A stretch of DNA of 64,000 bases from contig CM073734.1 of the NCBI GenBank assembly GCA_037113605.1, positions 52,753,985 to 52,817,984 on the forward strand, given 5' to 3'. Below the pieces are notes generated by a model. It saw nothing but the letters and a program-made list of their open reading frames with translations. It searched no databases and was not told the DNA's origin. This DNA is from Calophaca sinica. Its lineage: Eukaryota > Streptophyta > Magnoliopsida > Fabales > Fabaceae. The translations under genes were made by a program, and so were the position numbers. The first letter of the stretch is position 1. Every line of letters begins with the position of its first letter. Shown in pieces: positions 23,401 to 36,043 of this stretch.

Positions 23401-26400
23401 CAAAATGTCCCCAAAAATATTAGAAGTATTTCTATGAATGTCGATTTCTCGATTTATGAGCTAAAACGCTACCGTAATGCAGTTTTGGGCGTAGACAATA
23501 CATTAATTATTTTTTGATGCCCAAAAATTCCAGAAAAATTTCTAATAAATCCTAAATATTGGAAAATACTAAGATATAAAATTTTATAAAATTTGGATCA
23601 CGTTTGAGCATGTTTCAGTTAGAAACTTACCCAATAGCCTAGTTACGACAGAATTCAACAGAATTCTCGCAGCGTAATAAAAACTGTAAATTAGTGAGGA
23701 TCACTAATTTCGATTTCTCTTATCATCAAGATATTATTCAAACAATAAAATCATCAATATATAAAATCATAAAAATAAAAGTCATATTAAATATGACATA
23801 AAACAGACAATTTGACAATTAACTAAACATTGAAAATCCAAACTGTGACTTAAAAATATCTATTAAGTCCTAAAAATTATTTCTCTTTCAATAAAATATT
23901 TTTTTTTAATCAAACAACAATTTTCACATTTTTCAAGATTAATTCATATTAAAAACAGTATATGTCTACACTGTCTCTTAATCTGAATTAATTACTAAAA
24001 CAGTAAATTGTTTACGATAAATCTTTGTAGTTTTTCGTACTTTTAACAAATCATTGAGGTGATTAATCTCTATGATTTATTTTTAAGTAGTTGGAACAAT
24101 AAAATAATTTTCATAAAAAATGGGATATTATATCTATCACCCAGGCGTGTGGTGTATCCATATCCAGAAACTCAAATGTCGTCTCCGACGATAGGCTGAT
24201 CGCCAGAAGCTCCACAGTAGTCATCAACTGAGGTGACCACCATGAGAATGCCCGATAAAAGAAAGGGTCATCTTCCCAAAACAATCATATAATAACAACA
24301 ACATATAATATGTCATATTATACTAACAAAGTATAATTGAACACAGAGTATCATGGCATTAGAACACTCAAAAACAATTAGCACAATAAAGATGCACCAT
24401 AAATCCCTATTGGTTAGTTTATATGCCAATGCACATGATTTTCGAATATCGCAACACCACCCTCACAAGGGTATCACCGATACTGGTCCCACAGGATTTC
24501 TTCAAGTCATGAATTGAGAATGATATTGCTCCCCACAGGATTGCTTCAGGTCGGAAACTCCTTAATTTCCCCGCAGGGATACAGGTTCAGTACCATGCAA
24601 GGATTTACCTGAGACATGTCGTCTGTTTTTCTCTTAACTGTCGATACGTACTCGCATCTAGGTTGGGCTCACCGCTGGGCTCACCGCACGATAGCTCGAC
24701 ACTGGTCCCCCAGGATTGCTTCAGGTCGGCATCGATGTATGCATGAAAGTGCAACACCACAATTAGTCACCATAACAGGATCACTCGCACAGAGTATCCG
24801 GGATTTCGCAACTCTTGTTCTAAACTCTCGTAGTCTAGAACTTCACCTCATCATCTCAAAAACTAGCTTGGTATCCCTAAGTCCTCTTTCTTTTAGAATT
24901 CCTATTAGTTGAAAAATCGTTGTAGTTGGAAATTCCACCATTAGTACGAAAATAATTATTTTTAATTATTCTAACACTCACTTTTTTCTTTTTAAGAAAA
25001 AATGGTTAATCCTTTACTAATTTAGGGTTTTTAGAAAAATCCACATTAAAGTGTCTCATTGATTTTAAATTAAAATGCTCTTAGGTTTTTATTTGGAAAA
25101 CATTTAACAACCTCAACGACGTATTTCATCACCCTCTTGTTCTCGATAATTCCTTATTACCCACCGTTTATTGAACATGCAATAATATATTCAATAATCA
25201 CAACATAACAACAACAACAACAACAACAACAAATCAATCCATTAAAACATAACTACATTGGAATCACAATCTCAATTTCAAGAAAACATCATCATTAACT
25301 CAAGCATCGACACAAAACATAACACATACAAAGCAATAATTTGGAAGATGCTCTTACCGGTAGGTTTTCCTTCCACGCTAGAATCACCAACACGATCTCG
25401 AACTCGATCTCTTGAACCTTAATAAATCAAAATACTAGGGTTTAGAAACAATTCTAAGCTACCAACACTATTATTAGGGCCACGGCTCCTAGGCCAAAAC
25501 TAGGGTAACACCACTCTAAAATCTCTAGCTTATTACCCACACCCCAACTAATTAACAAGGTTCAAACAAGGGTTTTAAAAACTTAACACCTTTTTACAAG
25601 TCTTCACAACTTTAATTCACAAATTTTAAACTTTTATCAACCAAAATCATCTCTTTTACTACCAAACTCATGGATCTAACTTTTAAAACTTGTAGTTCTT
25701 CAACTATTAACACTTTGATCAAATAAAAGTTGCAAAATCATCATCAAACACACACACCTCTCAAGGTTTTGAAAGAGGAAAATAAAAACCAAGAACATTC
25801 TACATCATTCAAACCTTTTAAGAACAAAAGTAAGGCAAATGAAAAAGTTTTGATGAAGAAACATAAAAACTTTCTCAAGACTCAACCTTCTCTAGGAATA
25901 CAAGGATTCCAGCAAGATTTAGGTTCTCATTGTCTTAGAAACATCAAAATACATTTTGAACAAAATATCGAGACTTGATCTACCACTAAATCAACAAAAT
26001 CACTTCTTTTTGGAAAATCTTTTGGATCAAAACTTTCACTACAACTCCTTAATAACAACAAAATTATCAAGAATTCAAGAATAAAAGTTTTGAAATCATC
26101 TTTCCTTTTTTCCTTTGAAAGCTCACGGTTTTGATCAACAAAATAGGGAGGAAAAACTTCAAATCTTTGCTACTTGATTCACCAATATAATCCTAAGAAA
26201 AATAGGAAGAAAATGATTAAGAATCCTTACCACAAATGAGCTATAAGCTCACGCTTTTGAAGGAGGAAAAAGGAAGAAGAAAATAGCTTCAATCTCCACC
26301 ACCTTTCTCACTAAAATTTTGGAACACTTAACTCTTGATTTTTGGAAGAAATGAAACAAAACACTTAACTCTTAATTCTCAAATATAATTTCATCTTGAT

Positions 26401-26508
26401 GAATTTCATTCACTTTTTTAACAACCAAAAATGCATATTAACTGCATAATACAGTAAAATACAGATAAAGTAACGTTAATAAAATACAGTAAAAATACGG
26501 ATGTTATA
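20425..26508 (-). repeat. 3' LTR of the Tekay-like element, truncated and interrupted
   Basis: The LTR sequence is in two pieces, 20425-20591 and 24133-26508, separated by a solo LTR. The pieces align with 32294 onward of the right LTR. The inner end reads ATGTTATA at 26501-26508 where the partner has ATGTTACA. Relative to the right LTR it lacks about 550 bases corresponding to roughly 34660-35210. Both copies contain three diverged repeats of GGTCCCACAGGATTGCTTC type, here at about 24485-24730. These do not encode protein. Confidence 0.9.
20592..24132 (-). repeat. 3.5-kb solo LTR of a related Gypsy element
   Basis: The insert begins TGTAACACCCCG and ends GATATTATA. It is bracketed by the 5-bp duplication TCTAT at 20587-20591 and 24133-24137, and it splits the outer LTR exactly between sequences contiguous in the partner (GTGTGATCTA then CACCC). 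No coding region or second LTR is present, so recombination between LTRs most likely removed the interior. A TATA-like CTATAAATAG on the minus strand (23066-23075) gives its orientation. Its first 30 bases resemble the host LTR start, so the two elements are related families. Confidence 0.9.
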
Positions 26509-26987
26509 ATACAATCCCCTAAAATAGTTTCATCCTCGAAACTAAGCGTCAGAAAATAGTTCTAGATATTGTTCCCTCATCTGATCTTCAAGCTCCCAAG
26601 TCGTATCTCCAGTTGTCTGATTCCAAATCACTTTGATAAGTGGAATTTCCTTACCTCGCAGTTGCTTGATTCTTTGGTCTTCAATTTCCACAGGGGGTAC
26701 CTTAAAAGATAGGTTATCCTGCAATTGAATCATGTCTGGTTCAATGACATGAGATGGATTAGGAATATATTTTCGTGATTGCGAGACATAAAAAACATCA
26801 TGAATATTTGACAGAAAAGGCAACAAGGCTACTTGGTGAGCTACTGGCTCCACACGACGAAGAATTTAGTAGGGTCCAATGAATTTTGGAATAAGCTTTT
26901 TGGATTTGATTACTCGACTAACTCCGGTAGTTGGTGTGACACGAAGAAATACATGAACACCCTCTTCAAACTCAAACAGTCGGCGAC

Positions 26988-28401
26988 TGTTGACACACCA
27001 ATTTGTCTACTTTTATAAGGCATTTTTAGTATCTAAATATACTATTTTGCACTAATTTAAGCACAAAGATGCTCATTTATGTCCCATTATACAGAAATAT
27101 CATGAAGACACTACTTGGAGCAAAAGATGCGAAAAAGGACTAAAAACTGGCTAGTTTTGGAAAGTTTTAGCGTTACTAGACAAGCGCATTGGTCGACCTA
27201 TATCCGTACAACCGCATTCCTAGAGCGTAACGCCGATGCGCATCCCTCGCTTGTACCACCTGGCATCGACAAAATAGTCCAGTACGGACGTGCCCAAGGA
27301 AGTACGGCCGTACACAAGTGATGTCAGGGCTGCAGCACGCATGGATACGGTCTACCGTCATCAACAAAGCTCGGTACGGCTGTGTATGTATGCGGTACGG
27401 CCGTACCCCGTCTTAGAAAGTGCAGATTTGAAAACCAGATAACCTAGTTCACAGCCTAATCTATAAATAAGGGCCCTTAACTTTTTCTAAAAGCCTTTTG
27501 ATGACTTCCAAGTCAAGAACCCCCTATTGACAGTTCATATCAATTCCTTGCCTCTTCCATTGATTTGGGTGTTTCCTTGGAGCTTGGTGCCATCCCGAAT
27601 TGCTATCGGAGTTTGTGAGGACGCGGAGAACGTGCTTAAGGACCGTCGTCATACCGAAAGGGTGTCCCAGTTTAGATTTATTCTCTTGTTATGGATTATT
27701 CTGATTTTATACCTAAGTTTATGTTATTATCATTGATAATGAGTAGCTAAACCCATCACTAGGGGTGATGGAGGATCCTTTACAATACTCTTGATGCTTT
27801 GTCTATTTAATTATATGAGTTTCTATTGAATGTTTGAGTGTTTTATTCCTATTGTGCTTAATCCTATAAGGCCTGATCAACCTTTATTTAGTTGGCAACA
27901 GAACCATAGGATAAAAGAACTTGCTTTATACACCGGATAGATTAGAGTTTGTTTCTAATCAGTTATTAGATTAACAAACCCACATGTGCTTAATCCTCTT
28001 TCCTTTAATTACCTTCTAGGACCAAACAGAGTAATTAGTTAGGAGAAAGGCTATTGCAAGCTAGGTAGCCCTTAATAATTTAGAGTGGGTGATTAGTTCT
28101 CTTTCATGATAGTTAACTCATATCAATTATTTAGTGAACTCAAGAGTAGAGTATTGGTAAACCCGGTTCCCCTAGGCTTCCCATAACATATTTAAACCGT
28201 TCTCGCACTCAATTTGTTTATTGCTTTGATACCGACAACTTTCAATACTTGCGTAATTACAAATTTTGCTCGCCTAATAAAATAGAATCATATTAAGTCA
28301 TTAGTACTCGCTCATTCCCTGTGGGTTCGACATTCGGAGTCCTAATTATGCTCCACTATTATTACGTGTTTTGATTAGGTGCACTTGCCTGAGCCGCAAC
28401 A
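26988..28401 (+). repeat. 1.4-kb solo LTR inside the Tekay-like integrase
   Basis: The insert begins TGTTGACACACC and ends GCCGCAACA, giving TGTTG/CAACA terminal inverted bases. The flanks read GCGAC (26983-26987) and GCGAT (28402-28406), a 5-bp duplication with one change. The interior has no gene but contains a TATA box CTATAAATAA at 27471-27480 on the plus strand. Its 3' part (CCCTGTGGGTTCGACATTCG near 28318-28337) has the look of Ogre/Tat-type Gypsy LTRs. Lineage is tentative; the solo LTR structure is well supported. Confidence 0.85.
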
Positions 28402-31400
28402 GCGATACTTGTCGGCGTAGCTCTTTTGTCGGCTCTGAGAAGCTCTCATTTTTTCTCTGATCTATCTGACCTTCTCTGTAGTCTATTGCACCATCTCTGG
28501 TCCGACAATGAAACTCTCGCCATCTTGATACCAGTACAATGGCATCTGACACTTACGCCCATACAAAGCTTCGTACGGTGCTATTCCGATGCTCGTGTGA
28601 AAACTATTGTTGTAGGTGAATTCGATCAACGGCGGCAAGTCGTCCCAGCTTCCGCGGTTATCCAGAGTGCAAGCTCTTAATAGATCTTCCAATGACTGGA
28701 TTGTTCTCTCTGTCTATCCACCGATCTCAGGATGGTAGGCAGAACTAAGTCTCAGCTTCGTCCCCAAAGCTTCATGCAGTACTCCCCAAAAAATGAGAAG
28801 TAAACTTGGGATCTTTGTCAGAAACGATGCTCGACGGTACTTCATGCAGTCGTACAATCTCAGTAATATAGATCTCAGTCATCTTCTCCACATTGTACGT
28901 CGTTCTCACAGGTAAGAAATAAGTAGACTTGGTTAACCGATCGATGATTACCCAAATCGAATCATATCTCTTTTGAGTCCTTAGTAAACCCAAGACAAAA
29001 TCCATAGATATACTGTCCCACTTCCACTCCAGCACGTCCAACAGTTGCAACATCCCAGCAGGTCATTGATGCTCCACTTTCACTTTTTGACACGTCAAGC
29101 ATGTCGCCACGTACTCTGCCACTTGCTTCTTCATTCCAGGCCACCAAAACTTTTGCATTAAATCTTGATACATCTTGGTCGCTCCCGGATGAATACTCAA
29201 CTTGCTCTTGTGCGCCTCATCTAGGATCATCTTCTTTATCTTTGCTACGTCAGGTACGCACACACGTCCATTGCATCGCATGATGTTGTCCAATCCAACT
29301 TTGAATTCTGGTGCCTTTCCTTGCACAAACTTTCTCTTCTCCTGTAGAAGCTTATCACTTGCTTGTTGATCTCTGATGTCGTCCATTAACCCATTGGAGA
29401 TAATAATTAATCATTCCAAATTCAGCTTTCCAGCTAACACCGCCACGTCCAAGTGCAAATCACGAAACTTTTCCAGTAATTCCAATTCCTTGACCATCAT
29501 CATCGAGACTAGAATACTCTTCCTACTTAGCGTGTCAGCTACCACGTTCGCCTTCCCAAGGTGATATTACAACGTGAAATCATAGTCCTTGAGAAATTCT
29601 ATCCACCTTCTCTACCTCATATTGAGCTCTTTCTGATCGAACAGGTACTTCAGGCTCTTGTGATCGCTGAAAACTGTGAACATACATCCATATAAGTAAT
29701 GTCTCCATATCTTGAGTGCGAAAGCCACCGCAGCTAGTTCCAGATCATGCGTCAGGTAGTTCCTCTCGTGAGTCATCAGTTGCCGCGAAGCGTACGCTAC
29801 TACCTTCTTATGTTGCATCAAAACACATCCTAGCCCTTGGTGAAATGCATCGCAGTAAACTTCATAAGGTTCTTCAAGTTGCGATAAGACCAAAACCAGT
29901 GAGGTTGTCAATCGTTCCTCATGCAAAAGGTTGATCCTTCTTATTCACTAGCAACATTGGCGCTCCCCACAACGAAACACTTGGTCTGATGAACTACTTC
30001 GACAACAGGTCTTCTAGCTGCTCCTTCAACTCAACTAATTCAGATGGGGACATCTGATAAGGTGCTATCAATATTGGGCCTGTTCCAGGAAGTAAATTGA
30101 TAGAGAACTCGATATCCCTCACTGGTGGCAAACCCGACACATAATCAGGAAATACGTCAGGAAAATATCTCACTACAGGCACTTCCTTCAGCTCGACATC
30201 TTGCGTAACTTACAAACTAGCCAGTGATATGTATTCCTGAGCTCTCTCTTTTAAGGAAACTCTGACTTAATTGGCAAACAAGTACTTGGAAACTCCCGGA
30301 TCGGGAAAAACTACCGTCTTACGGGCACAGTCCAAACGAACATGGTGGTATGACAACCAATCCATCCCAAGAATAACATCAAGATGTTTTAGAAGCAAGC
30401 AAATTAGATTGACAAAGAAGTTTCTATGTTGAACAATCACAGGACAATGAAGGCATGCGGTGTTAGCGGTCAAAGTCTTAGCAGTAGGGGTAGTAACTAC
30501 TAAGTTGAAAGGCAAGGCAGTAACAGGTAGTTATAGACGGTTCACACAATCCATCGAAATGAACGAGTGTGTCGCGCCCGAATCAAAGAGCACTGATAGA
30601 AGGTTACTCGCTATTTTGCACTCCCCTTAAATGAGATCGTCAGAATGCAAGGCTTCTTCTCCACTCATGGTGTACACACGGCCTATAGCAGTTGTGTGCC
30701 TCTTATAGTGTTAACAGTCGGCTCCACCTTCGGTGCTCTACTATCTCTAGTGAGATGCCCCGGCTTCTTGCAGTTGTAACACAGGTTATCCTTGGCAGTG
30801 CAATTATCAGTATAGTGCCCTGAATTCCCATAGTGATAACAGCGTTGTCCTTCTCTAAGTTGATTTCCCCTCCCTGAGCTTTGGGCCATCGGATGGTACT
30901 GCCCTCTGTTGTTCTCCTGCGGACGATGGTACGGCTTCTTCTGTTGCGGCTTCCCACGTCCTTGATTTTGGTTATTCTGCCTAATTGGCCCTCCAGTGTT
31001 GTTGTTGCCACGGTTGAGTCTCCGATTCTTCATGGTCTCAACCTCTCTACACTTCTCTACAAGTTGTTGAAATTGCTGAATCCCTAGCGGTAGCACGGAA
31101 TCTTAGATATCATATCGAAGTCTTTCCATAAAACGGTGAAACATGTACCCCTCATCGATGGTCTGATGGAAGAAATGGAAGTAGCGAGACAGCGGCTTGA
31201 ACTTCGCCGCATACTCCCTAATTGTCAAGTTGCCCTGGCGTACCTTCAAAAAATCATCCCCCAGCTTAGTCCTCGCACTGATTGGAAAATACCAAGAATT
31301 TCTCCCAAAAAGCTTCCCAAGTGATCTCCTGGTGATTGGCCTCCATTATGAGTTTGGTACTCCTCCACCAGTACTTCGCATCTCCCAGTAGCAAATAATC

Positions 31401-31925
31401 GCATAGTTCACCTTCACCTCTGCTGGACAGCGCAGCACTTCAAAAATCTTCTCAATCTCTTGCAACCATATATCTTCTTTCTCTGTATCAGCGTCTCACG
31501 GAATTTTGGAGGATCATGTCAACGGAAATCAACTAGTCCCCTCGATTCAGCAGCTCGTGCGTCCCTATCTTGCTTTTGCAGGTCATGCTGGTTCTTTGCA
31601 GTGGTCTGCTGAGCAACGGTAGTCGCCATCTCAGCCATGGCTTGAGCCATCTGAGCCATCTCTGGGTTATTAGCTCCAGCAGTAGGGATCTCACGTCTCG
31701 AAGGCATTGGGTTCCTACATGGTCCAAAACCAGTCATAACCCCACAACAAATTGGTGTGTCCGTACACATTGCCTCAATTAAGAAACAATCCAAATAATT
31801 ATAAGCAAAATTGTTTCACTCAACAAACAAGTCCAACACAAGCACAACTTGACACCTGACTGACAAAACCTGATAACTTGACCAGCTTAGGTTACCCAAA
31901 CTCACAGTTTGGTGAGGGCCGAATT

Positions 31926-31937
31926 GCTCTGATACCA
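31926..31937 (-). promoter_or_regulatory. Primer-binding site of the Tekay-like element
   Basis: On the minus strand the bases read TGGTATCAGAGC, an exact complement of plant initiator tRNA-Met 3' sequence, three bases after the 5' LTR. This fixes the minus orientation of the element. Confidence 0.92.
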
Positions 31938-31940
31938 CAA

Positions 31941-34900
31941 TGTAACACCCCGATTTTCAAAGCGCTACTGATCTAATCTCAAACTCTAAATGTGAAATGA
32001 TTTGTAAATATAATACTCGCCTTGTCTTATGAAAACAGGGGTAAAAAAAATTCTTAAAAACTCTTTTTGCAAAACCACAAATAAGAGTTTCACAGCTTTT
32101 TCAAAACATTATGCATAATTACTAATACAAGAGAAGATACAACTGAATATGCATATATGTATATACAATAGCCCGAAGGCGATACAACTTTTTAAAGTCA
32201 AGTACAAGACATCAAGACATCAAAATACAAACTCTAGGCTCATCCAGAAAAGTAGTCCAGCGTGGAACATCGGACAAATCCTCAGAAGCAGCAATATCTC
32301 CATCCGTATGGGCTCCCATCCAAGCATCCACGATGCGTCCAAAAGGCACAGGAAACTCCATCACCCTGGGCGTAATCTCGATCTGTGTAGTCTGCCCTTC
32401 AACTCGCGGAGTCTCGATCACATCTCTCGTATATGCAACCCGGCCAGTGGTGTGATCTACCACCCAAGCGTGCGGTGTAACCATATCCAGAAACTCAAAT
32501 GTCATCTTCGACGACAGGCTGATCGCCGGAAGCTCCACAATCGTCATCAGCTGAGGTGACATATAAGAGAATGCCCGATAAAAGAAAGGGTCATCTTCCC
32601 AAAACAATCATATAATAGCAACAGAATATAAACAAATCATATTATACTAACAGAGTATAATTGAACACAAAGTATCATGGCATAGAACACTCAAAAACAA
32701 TCAGCACAACAAGGATGCACCACAAATCCGTATTGGTTAGTCTATGTGCCAATGTACATGATTCCGGAATATCGCAACACCACCCTTGCAAGGGTATCAA
32801 TGACACTGGTCCCACAGGATTGCTTCAGTTTAAGATTTGAGAACGACATTGGTCCCAAAGGATTGCTTCAGGCCGGAAACTCTTTAATTTCCCCGCAGGG
32901 ATACATATTCAGTAACACGCAAGGATTACTTAAGACATGCCGCTCTTGGCTATCGATACGTACTCATATTTAGGCCTGGGCTCACCGCACGATAGCTCGA
33001 CACTGGTCCCCCATGATTGCTTCAAGTTGGCATCGATGTATGCATGAAAGTGCACCACCACAGTTAGTCACCATAACTGGATCACTCGCACAGAGTGTCC
33101 GGGATTTCGCAACTCTTGTTCTAAACTCTCGTAGTCTAGAACTCCGCCTCATCGTCTCGAAAACTCACTTGGTCTCCCTAAGTCCTCTTTCTTTTAGAAT
33201 TCCTATTAGTTGAAAAATCGTTGTAGTTGGAAATTCCACTATTAGTTCGAAAATAATTATTTTTAATTATTTTGACACTCACTTTATTCTTGTTGAGAAA
33301 AAGTGGTTAATCCTTTACTAATTTTGGGGTTTTTAGAAAAATCCACATTAAAGTGTCTCATTGATTTTAATTAAAAATGCTCTTAGGTTTTTATTCGGAA
33401 AACATTTAACAACCTCAACGACGTAGTTCATCGCCCTCTTGTTCTCGATAATTCCATATTACCCACCGTTTATTGAACATACAATAATATATTCAATAAT
33501 CACAACATAACAACAACAACAACAAATCAATCCATTAAAACATAACTACATTGGAATCACAATCTCAATTTCAAGAAAACATCATCATTAACTCAATCAT
33601 CGACGTAACATAACACATACAAAGCAATAATTTGGAAGATGCTCTTACCGGTAGGTTTTCCTTCCACGCTATAATCACCAACACAATCTCGAACTCGATC
33701 TCTCGAACCTTAATAAATCAAAACACTAGGGTTTGGAAACAATTCTAAGCTACCAACACTATTATTAGGGCCACGGCTCCTAGGCCAAAAGTAGGGTAAC
33801 ACCACTCTAAAATCTCTAGCTTACTACCCACACCCCAACTAATTAACAAGGTTCAAAACAAGGATTTTAAAAACTTACACCTTTTTAGAAGTCTTCACAA
33901 CTTTAATTTAGAAATTTTAAACATTTATCAACCAAAATCGTCTTTTTTACTTCCAATCTCGTAGATCTAACTTTTAAAACTTGTAGTTCTTCAACTACTA
34001 ACACTTTGATCAAATAAAAGTTGCAAAATCATCATCAAACACACACACCTCTCACGGTTTTGAAAGAGGAAAATAAAAACCAAGAACATTCTACATCATT
34101 CAAACCTTTTAAGAACAAAAGTAAGGCAATTGAAAAAGTTCTGATGAAGAAACAAAAAAACTTTCTCAAGACACAACCTTCTCTAGGAATACAAGGATTC
34201 TAGTTAGATTTAGGTTCTCATTGTCTTAGAAACAAGATAATACATTTTGAACAAAAGATCAAGAGTAGATCTACCACTAAATCAACAAAATCACTTCTTT
34301 TTGAAAAAATCTTTTGGATCAAAACTTTCACTACAACTTCTTAACAACAACAACAACAACAAAATTATCAATAATTCAAGTATAAAAATTTTGAAATCGT
34401 CTTTCCTTTTTCCCTTGAAGGCTCACTGTTTTGATCAACAATATAGGGAGGAAAAACTTCAAATCTTTGCTACTTGATTCACCAATGTAATCCTAAGAAA
34501 AATAGGAAGAAAATGATGAAGAATCCTTACCATAAATGAGCTATAAGTTCACAGTTTTGAGGTGGAATAAGGAAGAAGAAAATAGCTTCAATCTCCACCA
34601 TCTTTCTCACTAAAATTTTGGAACACTTAACACTAGATTTTTGGAAGAAGTGAAACAAAAGAAATGGGGGAGAAGAAGGGAGGTTGGCCGCGACTTAAAG
34701 GGGAAAAAAGGAACGAAATTTTGCTTCACAAAACTAGATCTCATGACAAGGCTAGCCTAGGGTTTATGACTCACCAAATTCCCCTTACCTTAGGTACACC
34801 ACCTCACCATTTAAGCATGCTTTAAGCCATACCTAGTCATACTTCTCTCACTAACTCTCCACCTAGACTCTTCCTTTGACTCTAGGTCAAATAGGTCTCG

Positions 34901-35349
34901 ACATCACAAAATCTCGGCGTCGGGTGGTCGCATTACCGATAGTTCGTCGCAGATTAATCGCGTAAATTAATTTAACTAGAAATTAATACAACGCATGACT
35001 AAGAAATTATTCACGTATAATTTCTTCACTAATAAATCATAAACTTGATCTTAAACAATCACATATATTCACATCAAGCTACGATTCGAATTTCTTTGAA
35101 ATCGGACTTCATTAAAAAAAATCTCGGGTAAAAATTACCTAGCGGCTCAAATCGTGACGAAACTTCATTAGAATTTTTCGACGAGATTTGAACCATAAAT
35201 CAACAATAAATATTAATTCTTAAATATAATTTCAACTTGATGAATTTTATTCACTTTATTAATAGACAAAAATGCATATTAACTGCATAATACAGTAAAA
35301 TACAAATATACTGGCATTAATAAAATACAGTAAAAATATTGATGTTACA
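31941..35349 (-). repeat. 5' LTR of the Tekay-like element, complete
   Basis: This 3409-bp LTR runs on the plus strand from TGTAACACCCCG to GATGTTACA, so it has TG...CA ends in both readings. It contains the three GGATTGCTTC-type repeats (about 32805-33025) seen in the partner. The segment 34660-35210, which includes a GC-richer part (GGTTGGCCGCGACTTAAAGG), is absent from the partner. Short ORFs inside it look incidental. Confidence 0.92.
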
Positions 35350-36043
35350 TCTTCCACTTCCAGCAAGTCACGACAATCATCTTTTTTATGGCCATATTTC
35401 CCACACCAGAAACAGATTGAGTGCAATCCTTCATACTCTAAATAAAGCTTGGTACCTTAATATGAGACCCCAGAGGTTGGTCAAGATCCAACTCAACATA
35501 AATATGCACAAACTTTCCCATGTCATGGATTGATGTCAAATGATCAATCTTTAACAAAGTGCCCAAAAAGGAACCAATTCTCTTTAAGTAATGATCATTA
35601 CATAATTCCACCAGGAGCTTAGGAATTCTAACCCAAACAGCAATCTTCCAGGTCATAGAAACTGTCAAATAGAAAAGCGGTCTCCATCGTTGCACTATAA
35701 GATAATGGTCCGCAACCTTCCATGGTCCCTCAAATAAAGCATGTCTATAGTCGTCCGCCGATGAAAGCCGGACCAAATAAAAGTCATCCGCCAAATCTGT
35801 AATTTTCATCGTCCCACTCCTCTGTCAACTTTTTTGCAGCTTGCTCTCCAACAGCCTAAAATTCACCCACTTTCCAAGAACTTTGACTATTAGGGTGTTT
35901 CTCCAAGGTCTAGACCATTGGTGTAACTCTTCATCTGTCAGAGGAATCTCTGGCCCACCCTTCATAAACTTACGAATTTGTTGCGTCTTCTCTGACTCAT
36001 CTTCTTTGTACCATTTAGTCTCCAGTATATATAGATGATGCAC
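35350..36043 (-). pseudogene. LINE ORF1 remnant (DUF4283, zinc knuckle)
   Basis: From 36043 leftward the minus strand reads a DUF4283-type protein: LIVKVLGKWVNFRLLESKLQ (about 35830-35890), then DDYRHALFEGPWKVADHYL and WKIAVWVRIPKLLVELCNDH. A knuckle close to CFWCGKYGHKKDDC lies at about 35365-35410. A stop and frame change near 35825 split it. The Tekay LTR begins directly after it at 35349, so the chromovirus probably inserted here, and the remainder of the LINE is not visible on the other side. It is a different copy from the LINE at 7043-13001. Confidence 0.85.

Larger units (their letters stand above)
26509..31940 (-). pseudogene. Tekay-like gag-pol polyprotein remnants, reverse transcriptase core deleted
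   Basis: In coding order: 31794-30683 is gag, with two zinc knuckles (CYHYGNSGHYTDNC and CYNCKKPGHLTRDS) near 30750-30850. The protease DSG is at 30576-30584 and ILGMDWLSYHHVRLDC follows to 30267. Bases 30182-29940 hold the RT start (RYFPDVFPDYVSGLPP, WGAPMLLVNKKD). The next readable residues (29926-29612) are already RNase H (EEPYEVYCDAFHQGLGCVLM), so the whole catalytic RT core with its YxDD motif is missing. Integrase lies at 29386-28483, with the zinc-binding region GMKKQVAEYVATCLTC and core residues SMDFVLGLL and SSIVSDKDPKFTSHF. A 1.4-kb solo LTR interrupts it. Bases 26853-26542 hold the C-terminal chromodomain (DTTWELEDQMREQYLELF). A polypurine tract (minus-strand AGGGGATTGT) adjoins the 3' LTR. 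Confidence 0.92.
20425..35349 (-). mobile_element. Tekay-like Ty3/Gypsy chromovirus with nested solo LTRs
   Basis: This minus-strand element has its 5' LTR at 31941-35349, a primer-binding site at 31926-31937, polyprotein remnants from about 31794 to 26530, and a 3' LTR at 20425-26508. The 3' LTR lacks about 350 bases at its outer end and is split by a solo LTR. A second solo LTR splits the polyprotein. Large LTRs starting TGTAACACCCC, the initiator-tRNA primer site and a C-terminal chromodomain fit the Tekay (Del) clade. The truncated outer end removes the evidence for a target duplication. Confidence 0.9.

Noticed and set aside
24616..24912. ORFs at 24616-24912 and 33013-33213 with similar ends
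   Set aside because: They are LTR sequence with no domain, matching each other only through the LTR duplication.
25730..25978. Lys/Asn-rich frames at 25730-25978 and 34021-34203
   Set aside because: They are AT-rich LTR sequence present in both copies. Composition explains them.
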